Source: Aphrocallistes beatrix (lineage: Eukaryota; Porifera; Hexactinellida; Sceptrulophora; Aphrocallistidae). Taken from it: a DNA stretch of 64,000 bases. Numbering within the stretch: position 1 is the stretch's first letter; each line of letters opens with the position of its first letter. The stretch spans positions 434,001 through 498,000 of the forward strand of contig OY725489.1 in assembly GCA_963281255.1 (NCBI GenBank), read 5' to 3'. Made by a program: the position numbers and the translations under genes. Positions 56,248-64,000 of the stretch are shown in pieces. The notes beneath the pieces were generated by a model that was not told the DNA's origin, made no database searches, and saw nothing but the letters and a program-made list of their open reading frames with translations.

Positions 56248-56637
56248 ATGTCAACAACTGAATATACTCCTGATATCAATCTTTGGTCACCCAAACTGCC
56301 ACTGCCAGCCCGCGACACAATTCTTCTACAGACACTCGGACTGAGTTACGAAGATCTGGTATTCGCAGACTATAAACTGGTCTGGGACAGAATGGATAAG
56401 ACACAACTGTCTGCGAAAGACGTACAGAGAATGAAACACATCCGGAAACGAGAGAAGAACAAGCTCTTCGCTAGAGGACAATTCCAAAGTTTGGAGGTGG
56501 ACATCAGACAACTGACAGAGATTAAACAGAGTTTGTTAGAGACACGGGAAAACCTCAGATTAGACTGCGAATTCTGGAAACAAAATTGTGTCCAAGCGAC
56601 AACACAGTTTACATACCCATTCTACGCGCTAATTTAA
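56248..56637 (+). CDS. Small CNC/Maf-like bZIP protein, member 5 (129 aa)
   Basis: Same protein as member 4, opposite strand. Layout: about 25-residue variable N-terminus, CNC/Maf-type helix (about 30-52), basic stretch (about 58-75) and zipper to about 110. Small Mafs have similar size (about 150 aa) and no activation domain; CNC proteins are much larger. So this is a CNC-like sequence in a small-Maf-like format. Members 3-6 keep Asn but lose Arg at +8. Confidence 0.82.
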   Translation: MSTTEYTPDINLWSPKLPLPARDTILLQTLGLSYEDLVFADYKLVWDRMDKTQLSAKDVQRMKHIRKREKNKLFARGQFQSLEVDIRQLTEIKQSLLETRENLRLDCEFWKQNCVQATTQFTYPFYALI

Positions 56638-57803
56638 ATTCACATTTCACACTTGAAAACCAATCTCTTATTTATATATCTATATTTATTGACTTAGATG
56701 CTTGCAATTCTATATCAGCTGTTATTCTATTTATATACGCGCAAATATGACAATAAAAAATGTTCAAAAAGTTTGTTTTCACTTAAAAATCAAAACCAAT
56801 GAAAATACTTTCTATAAATAAATTCCATTAATAGTAACACATTTAAATATATCGACAATCTAAGTTGGCTAATTCATGAATGATCAATGAATTACTCAAA
56901 AATTTGAAACTAAAATAATGAAAAAAATATTTGAATTTCGCTTAGTGACTGAGCAATGTTAGAGGTATATAACATGAGCAACCTTTTAACCACTTTTGGG
57001 CATAGAATCTGCACTAATGTTTGAGATCTTGAATAATTCATAATTCTTCATCATCTTTCAATGAATTAGTCAACTTAGTCGACTTCACTTGCACATTAGC
57101 TAATAATAGCTACAAAATAGACTAAATATAGAGGTGTGAATCTGAGATACAAATGGGGTGGAGTTGCAAAAGTTGAAAGTTGACGATTCTCAACCGAAGT
57201 AAAGAATAATTCAATACAAAACTCTAAATTGAGTAATTCTAGTGAAGAGAATAAGAATTTGAAATTGGAATTTGGCAATATAGTTTTCGTCACTTATTTG
57301 TTTCATTTTTCACTTGAATAAATCCACTCTATCACTATTCATGGCGGGAAATATTGAGAATTTTGCGGTTGAAGAATTATCTTAACAACTAATGTGGGTA
57401 TTTAATATGTAGATTAAAATGTTCACACCTAAAATTCACTATTTCTAAAGTTGCTCTATCGTCGACTGACATTATTTTGAAATTAGCAAAGACTCGTATA
57501 ACGTAATTAAATCGAGGAAACTATCTGAGTACAGGCAGCTGAGTTGAACAATGCGAATAGTTTCAACATGAAAGTATTATATTACAATTGCACAGTTGCA
57601 CACATAGAACTGTAGTATTATAAGCAAAGTGAAAGGATTAAGGTAATTTACTTGTGAGATAAATATGCAAACTAATTGGAACTAAAACTGTGCATTATTC
57701 ATTCGAGAAGAATTGCTGCTATTTTAAGGTTTGCATTGGGAGTATATAAAGGAAAGTAGAAGTAAATAAACAACAACAGAGACAAATAAACAAACAAATA
57801 AAC
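56638..57803. other. Spacer in right arm
   Basis: 3' flank homologous to that of member 4, then diverged sequence and, from about 57440, the promoter block shared with member 3. No gene supported. Confidence 0.55.
57743..57750 (+). promoter_or_regulatory. TATA box of bZIP member 6
   Basis: TATATAAA 54-61 bp upstream of the ATG, in a block nearly identical to that of member 3. Confidence 0.65.
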
Positions 57804-58190
57804 ATGTCAACAACTGAATATATAACTGATATGAATTGGGTTAGCAAGGGTTCACTGTCACCCCGCGACACAATTCTTCTACAGACACTCGGACTGAGTT
57901 ACGAAGATCTGGTATTCGCAGACTATAAACTGGTCTGGGACAGAATGGATAAGACACAACTGTCTGCGAAAGACGTACAGAGAATGAAACATATCCGGAA
58001 ACGAGAGAAGAACAAGCTCTTCGCTAGAGGACAATTCCAAAGTTTGGAGGTGGACATCAGACAACTGACAGAGATTAAACAGAGTTTGTTAGAGACACGG
58101 GAAAACCTCAGATTAGACTGCGAATTCTGGAAACAAAATTGTGTCCAAGCAACACCTCAGTTTACATACCCATTCTATGGTCATAATTGA
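57804..58190 (+). CDS. Small CNC/Maf-like bZIP protein, member 6, hybrid (128 aa)
   Basis: The N-terminus (STTEYITDMNWVSKGSLSPR) and promoter match outer partner member 3. The C-terminus (QATPQFTYPFYGHN) and 3' flank match inner members 4 and 5. The central CNC-like helix, basic stretch and zipper are the same in all four. The mosaic points to gene conversion or unequal exchange inside the inverted repeat. Confidence 0.82.
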   Translation: MSTTEYITDMNWVSKGSLSPRDTILLQTLGLSYEDLVFADYKLVWDRMDKTQLSAKDVQRMKHIRKREKNKLFARGQFQSLEVDIRQLTEIKQSLLETRENLRLDCEFWKQNCVQATPQFTYPFYGHN

Positions 58191-59450
58191 ATTCAAAGAT
58201 CAATCTTTCATTTGTTTATTTATTTATGTAGTTAGATACAATTATATTCCAGCTGTCATTCTATGTAAATATATACACATATATAACAATATACTTATTT
58301 TCAGTTTTTCACTTAAAAAAAGATTTTATATTAAGATAATTTAAAACAATTTTTTTCTGATTTGCTGTTTATTTTTACTTTTAAATATTGATTTATTAAA
58401 TCAATTTTGACTAATCTTGCCGGAATTTGTTTGTATTTTCTTATCTTTATAAATTCGGTAGCTTTTTGCATTCAAATTTCAGATTAATTGAATCCACATT
58501 CTACAGACATGTGATTTGATCAAATTGTAGATATAAAACTACAGTGTGTCTGTCGTGCAGTTATTCAGTACTCGTATCACAGCATCTGATTGGTTGAATT
58601 GAAATCATTTGGTCAATCAACGACTACGCAACTCTTCAAGGATTTGATCAGCCAATCAACGTTCTGGATCACTTTGTTACTTACCTTTGTTACTGGGTAA
58701 ATTAGAGCGTTGAAAATTGAAAATTTGCATAAAAAATTCAACTTTCACAAAGGCTTAATAACTTTGAATTCAAGTTTTGTTTAAATTTGAATTCGTAAGC
58801 TTTTGAGTCTGGTGGTCATTTTGGCCATAAAAAGCCTCCAAAGTAGTGTTTTTAAAAATAAAAACCTTCAAATTTCAACCTCATTTTCATCTGAAAGTGG
58901 GATATTTTTTGCATTTTATCAATTTTGACCTATATGCTGAGGTATAACTTTAATCTGGAGATTTGATTGGCTGAATTGAATTGAATTGAAAGCTGCATTC
59001 AGATCATTTGGATAAATTTCAACCAATCAGATGCTTGATTGGTTGTCAATATTATACATAATTGGTATTTGACAGACACATATTATGGAACAGCGAAAAA
59101 TATGTCACTTGCACCACTTTTATCAGTACAAACAGCTTCGCAACATTTATGTAAATCCAACTGAGAAAAGTAAACGGAGCCTATTTTCAAACCAGATTTC
59201 AAAAAAACTAGATAATTTAGTTTTGAATCTAATTAAGAGCTAGTTGTACTACGGAATGTAGGGCTGCATCAATAAAACTGTTTATTCAGTATTGAGTGTT
59301 TCCAAAGCATTGATGCAACAACTATTTCCAAGAGACGATTTTAAAATATTCTTCTTTTGAATGTGAAAAATGCTCAACTCATCTTCAACTTAACTATATA
59401 TATATACACATTTTTAAGAAGTTTAATAATTCAATTTGTAATTTCTTCAA
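58191..59450. other. Intergenic
   Basis: AT-rich, with several ATTGG/CCAAT motifs (about 58585, 58615, 58970, 59035) and no identifiable element or gene. Confidence 0.5.
59395..59406 (+). promoter_or_regulatory. TATA-like tract of bZIP member 7
   Basis: Alternating TA run 45-56 bp upstream of the ATG at 59451, in the position of the TATA boxes of the other members. Confidence 0.5.
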
Positions 59451-59798
59451 ATGTCTGAAATATATTGGAAAAACAGGCAACTGCCTCTTGAGGATATTCA
59501 AATCCTCGAGAAAATTGGGATTTCATATCATGATTTAGTGTTTACGGATTACCGTGAAATTTGGCCAAAGTTTTCGGATGAAACACTCACCAAAAGCGAG
59601 GTTCAGCGTTTGAAACATATCAGGAAACGCGAGAAAAATAAACTTTTTATGAAAACGAAAGACAAGATACTGGAGAGTACTATGCTTGACCTAAAGAACG
59701 AGAAAGAAGAACTGGTGCATGAAAGAAACAAACTGGTCTTGGAACGCGAGTATTGGAAACTTATGTTCGATTCTTCCATGCAGAAACACCATTTATAA
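59451..59798 (+). CDS. Small CNC/Maf-like bZIP protein, member 7 (115 aa)
   Basis: The most divergent right-hand member: IGISYHDLVFTDYREIWPKF, LTKSEVQRLKHIRKREKNKL and a zipper with leucines at +11, +18, +25 and +32 and Trp at +39. LTKSEVQRLK recalls the small-Maf VSKEEVIRLK and IRKREKNK the CNC IRRRGKNK. Asn is kept; Asp replaces Arg at +8. Intronless. It lies outside the inverted repeat, so it probably represents an older duplicate. Confidence 0.82.
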   Translation: MSEIYWKNRQLPLEDIQILEKIGISYHDLVFTDYREIWPKFSDETLTKSEVQRLKHIRKREKNKLFMKTKDKILESTMLDLKNEKEELVHERNKLVLEREYWKLMFDSSMQKHHL

Positions 59799-60013
59799 CT
59801 TCTGCATTACATGGACTTCTGAGAATTATTAAGTCACAATAATTTTCTTGAATTACTATAATTTCTCTTTACTTTTAAATGCTTTGAAATACTTCTTTAG
59901 TTTTTCGCTAAACTGTTGGATACGGTTAATATCGCTGTGTTGCATTTTATTGAAATTTATGTACTATAAACTGATTGCTAAAAATAAATTTCAAAAAGCT
60001 TTAAATATATCTA

Positions 60014-60201
60014 CAGTCGACTCCGCTTAATGGGGTCACTGTTTAATCGGGTCAAACGCTTAATCGGGCCACTTTTGGCAGGACCGGAATAGCTCTCACA
60101 CATAGAAGCTAATACAAAATATTTTCGGTTAATAGGGTTCTCCGCTTAATCGGGGCAAAATGTCCTCTGACCGATGTGACCCTATTAAGCGGAGTCAACT
60201 G
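60014..60201 (+). mobile_element. pogo/Tigger-type MITE, copy 7
   Basis: CAGTCGACTCCGCTTAATGG to AAGCGGAGTCAACTG, TA-flanked. The most complete uninterrupted copy in the window. Confidence 0.9.
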
Positions 60202-61330
60202 TATGTAAATATTTGAGAAATGGCACTAGACATATTTGTATTTTAACTGTTACCAGGAGACAAAAAAGTCATTCGACAGACTGTTAGTACAGCTCCATTA
60301 AGGAATTGACTTGTATTGTGTTTTAAACAATTTTCTCCATGTCAACCAATCAGATTTCAAGTTTAGAGAGTATTTGTAATTCATTTATTTGCATTGAGTA
60401 GGTGTAATCCTATTAGCCAATAAATATTTTGTATCATTTTGTATTGGAACTAATAATAAAACAATGACCGTATGTATGCACATATTTGTAAACGATTGAC
60501 TAATTTGTTTTCTACGAAAAACTACTAAATTCCGATAAAAAAGCTATCATCAAGATATATATATATATATTGGAACTAAACCACAATAGTTCCATATTTA
60601 ATATTGTAAACGGTATGATAATATTCATCATCTGATTGAAAATATAATTTCTCTAAATCATTGGTTAATTTTCTATTGGACAAATCCATATTGCCTTTTG
60701 AAGACAGATTTAAATTTCGAACTGATACTATTTGGTTTATACAATTTGTGCCAACAATTTGATATAAACTCCAACTTTTCCAGTGAAAGTTGAGGTTTTT
60801 TGCTTTATAGTATGTCATTTCCGTATCCAATCAATTTTATTATTTGCAACCACATTTCCATCAAGGAATTGAGGAATGCATTTACGTATTTGGATCAAAT
60901 TCGCTTTGAGAAAATTTCTCAAAAAAATCGATTATTCCTTCCACCAAAAATTATGCATTATATGCAGTATTAATTAGTAAATGTTATGAAATCTGATTGA
61001 TCAGGTTAAGCAGTGAATTAAGAAAGAGGCATTTTGGTTAGAGTGATTATGCTGCAAAATTCTAACCTTGTTACTACATGAGTGTTCTCTATGCAATCTA
61101 TTCAAATGGCTCATATTTCAATTGTAAGAATTCTAAAAATACATTTTAAAATACTAATTATGAATTTAATATAGACTTAAAATACCTACACACCAAGGTT
61201 GTGTCAAACTCAATGATTTGAATTATTTTTTTGTAATATTGCATCTGATCATTTACATAAAACACACCAGATCAATCAATTCAATCATTTGTGCTTATTC
61301 AAATCGTTCAGCTCATTCATTTTAATTATT

Positions 61331-61480
61331 CAAATCAATTCAATTCAATTCAATTCAAATCAATTCAAATCAATTCAATTCAATTCAAATCAATTCAAAT
61401 CAATTCAATTCAATTCAATTCAATTCAAATCAATTCAAATCAATTCAAATCAATTCAATTCAATTCAATTCAATTCAATT
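61331..61480 (+). repeat. CAATT/CAAAT pentanucleotide microsatellite
   Basis: About 150 bp of mixed CAATT and CAAAT units in short alternating runs. Confidence 0.92.
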
Positions 61481-64000
61481 AATTTAAATGAAATTTCAGA
61501 TCATTCTATTTTATTCAATGACAACATTCAGATCAATCAACTCAATCATTTCTTATTAACCAACTCAATCAAATCAAATCAAAAAATGTTTTTTCAAATC
61601 AAATTGATTTGACTCAACCTTGCTACACACATTGCCTTAGTAACTGGATAGTCGGGGTATTACACGCTCCTCCAGAGATACTATTCCCAAACCCCTCAAT
61701 TTTCATATGTAAAAATCGATAAATATGTTATTTTCACGCTCCTATATTATCCATTACTTGATACTATTATTAAGGTGTAATCATAGGGTTATAATAGAGA
61801 TAATGTTTCTAAATATAACTACGTATCATTCTTGACCTTAGCGCAACACTGTTTCACCAATCAATTTTTAGGAATAATCAGTTACATTAACGACAACAAT
61901 TACATCTGAGATCAGAAAACTGACAGGTCCGAATGATTGCACTTGATTGGCTGAATCTGACCAATCAATTTCTATGCAATTCTTAAGAAGAAGTGCTATT
62001 ACACTATGAAATACATAATTTAGTGCTGTATTCTGTTAGTATTACTTACTGGCACAATAGATTATATTCAATATACGAGCTAGTAGACATTCCTTTTCTC
62101 CCTCCGTGTAACGGAGGAATAATATTGGACACTTATCAATCATTGATTTGTGAGCCAAAATAATGGTTCAATCACATCGACGTAATAAATTGATTTCGAA
62201 TCTGCAGGAAATGGCGTTTTGCCATTGTGTAATCATTCATTTTATTGTTGTTAATAGTAAAATGGTTTCACTTAATGGATTATTTTTGTGTATTTTTAAA
62301 TTTGAACCATATATTCCTTATATGGTCATTTGAACCTGGGTCCAAATTCTGGAAATTTTTCACACGTTTTCACAAAAGGTGTCAAAATGTATGACCAATC
62401 AGAATCCAGGGAATTAACATCACAGTTGGCTTTCATTTTAGGGATTATCCCTGACTCAATGCATGTAAATGACTTGCACTGACTCTCTAAACTTGAATCT
62501 GATTGGTTGACATGGAGAATGTATATTATGCAAATACTCTACGATTCAAGTTCCTTAATGGAGTAGCACTATCAGTCTGTCGATTGAAATTTTTTTGTTT
62601 TCATTTGTTTATTTTTCCTCAATCATTATTTATTCCTCAATGATTGTTATTATTGACTGATAACGGATAAATTAAGAATCTGTTTCTTCTTAAAAATATA
62701 ATTTTGTTGATGTAAACACGAAAGATCCATAATTATCAGAGATGCCAGAATATTTCAGATAATTGTCTAGTTCAATGGTCGATTAAGTGGCAGAATCCCA
62801 ATCAATTCACAGCGATTAAACTGAAAGTTATTTGAGCAATTATAACCATTAATACATTTTTTGAATATCAAATTATATGCGTGGGTAGCAGCATAGACAA
62901 AACTCCATTACATAATATTCTAATTATTATACTGTCATAGTTCCAATTTGAATCGTAACTAATTTATAATTAATTGAATCGCATGCGCACATTCTTAAGA
63001 AAGTTATGTGTGAATAATTTACAGAATAACTCCAGATTGTCACAATTTTGAAAGTTGCTTCTACTTTCCAAAGTAAATTTACTAAAATGAATTTCCAAAA
63101 TGTACTCGTAAAAGCAAAAATGCAAATGAATAAAAAGTGTCGGTCGACAGAGTGCCACTCCAGTGAGCCACTACGAGGATGGGAAAGGTATGAAATCTCT
63201 GTTAAAGGTGTGAAAATATGGTTATTTAATATGCAATTATAATCCAGTTATTGTTATGCAAACATCTATTCATCTAAGCCAATCAGATTCGGAGTGTAGA
63301 GAATGGTTATAGCTGATTCGCATTGGGTTAGTCTTATAGTGTATCATAATCCACCTATGTGTCTGTGGTGGTGTTATTAGATGATTTGCCCTGAAGCCAT
63401 TTGGTAATCACTTAAACTATGTCTGTCTCCAAGGCTTAAGTGTCCATTTTAACTTCCTTCTTGGCAGAACAATTCAGGAATGAGGTGTAAATTGATACAA
63501 TTGGAACCAAAATGTAACTATTAATATATTTAGTGCATTTTATCTTGTTCAGACACACAGGCCAATTTGAAATTACCAAATCTTTTCTGGAAAGTTTTGT
63601 TATTCTATTTCAAAGTGTTTGTTTACTAGCCTCGAAAAAACAAAACTTTAACATGGTCGCAGATTTAAGAAAATTGTTAGTTCCAAAATCGTCATTTTCG
63701 AAATGACCAATAGAAAGCTGGGAAATTTAGCAAAATATTGGGTTACCTGATATCATAATCGTTCTTTCTGCTTATTCAGTAAAGTTTCATTTTGGAATAA
63801 TGAAAGTTGTGTCGTCTCTTTGCTAATAAAATTTCCTTTGTGACGAAATTGTGTCAGTGGTATGTGAATAATGATAAAATAGTAGCGTACTTGTGTTCAG
63901 TTTGCGGTTTGAAAATATAAATAACAATAATATTTTCAGTTTATCATACAGTGTGGTGATGTAACTTCATCCCAAAAATAGTTTATTAATAAATATAAAA

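Larger units (their letters stand above)
52755..58190. repeat. Large inverted repeat carrying four bZIP genes
   Basis: Left arm genes at 52755 and 54713 (minus) mirror right arm genes at 57804 and 56248 (plus), centre near 55.5-55.7 kb. Homology includes promoters and 3' flanks (e.g. 53160-53480 versus 57450-57790; 54600-54712 versus 56638-56760). The left arm is longer by about 400 bp, mostly a nested MITE (53679-53992). Confidence 0.88.
59799..64000. other. Intergenic right end
   Basis: A pogo MITE (60014-60201), a pentanucleotide microsatellite (61331-61480) and many CCAAT-type motifs (60345, 61945, 61965, 62395, 62505, 63285). No gene is supported; open frames are short and either repeat-derived or featureless. 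Confidence 0.55.

Noticed and set aside
61289..61612. Asn/Gln/Ser/Ile-rich open frame
   Set aside because: Direct translation of the CAATT/CAAAT microsatellite.

Overview
The window is AT-rich animal nuclear DNA. Genes have short GT-AG introns whose 3' ends are often a T-rich tract followed by TTTTTAG or TTTATAG. They encode conserved metazoan proteins (TOGARAM1/crescerin, LRRC58, Derlin-1, ribosomal protein eS25, a prosaposin-like precursor, an NLR). Intergenic and intronic DNA is full of short non-autonomous DNA transposons. An early-branching or invertebrate animal (for example sponge or cnidarian) fits best; the species cannot be fixed from sequence alone.

Layout. (1) 1-9.3 kb, minus strand: two genes of an expanded opioid-growth-factor-receptor (OGFr)-domain family. 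One (1022-3608) joins a predicted membrane anchor and an acidic linker to a single OGFr domain. The other (4489-8188) chains three OGFr-domain exons in one reading frame. Decayed anchor-exon copies lie upstream. (2) 10.6-25.4 kb, plus strand: LRRC58 (2 exons), RPS25 (no intron in the CDS), TOGARAM1 (16 exons; summed length and every phase agree) and DERL1 (no intron in the CDS). (3) 25.4-36.9 kb: mostly repeats, plus a divergent pair of tiny bZIP-like genes (31117-31497 and 32864-33151). (4) 36.9-38.9 kb, minus strand: a secreted saposin-repeat precursor whose only visible intron holds a second same-strand gene for a small Asp-rich single-pass membrane protein. (5) 38.9-46.4 kb: a 1.57-kb mariner-like element carrying CRE/TRE-bearing GC-rich repeats, a tRNA-derived SINE and duplicated exon-like segments. 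(6) 46.5-49.9 kb: a 1132-aa single-exon NLR (death-fold/DED-like N-terminus, NACHT, degenerate LRRs). (7) 52.7-59.8 kb: five more members of the bZIP-like family, four of them in a large inverted repeat. (8) 60-64 kb: noncoding.

Most unusual are the exon-duplicated OGFr genes and the seven-member cluster of 95-129-aa CNC/Maf-like bZIP proteins. The latter keep the CNC-type basic half and leucines at exactly the canonical spacing but lack the otherwise invariant DNA-contact arginine. The four members in the inverted repeat share nearly identical coding cores, and its outer pair nearly identical promoters, which suggests gene conversion. The housekeeping genes show no sign of working together. 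The lineage-specific families (OGFr, bZIP-like, NLR, saposin) look like a fast-evolving set that could serve stress or immune functions, but that is inference.
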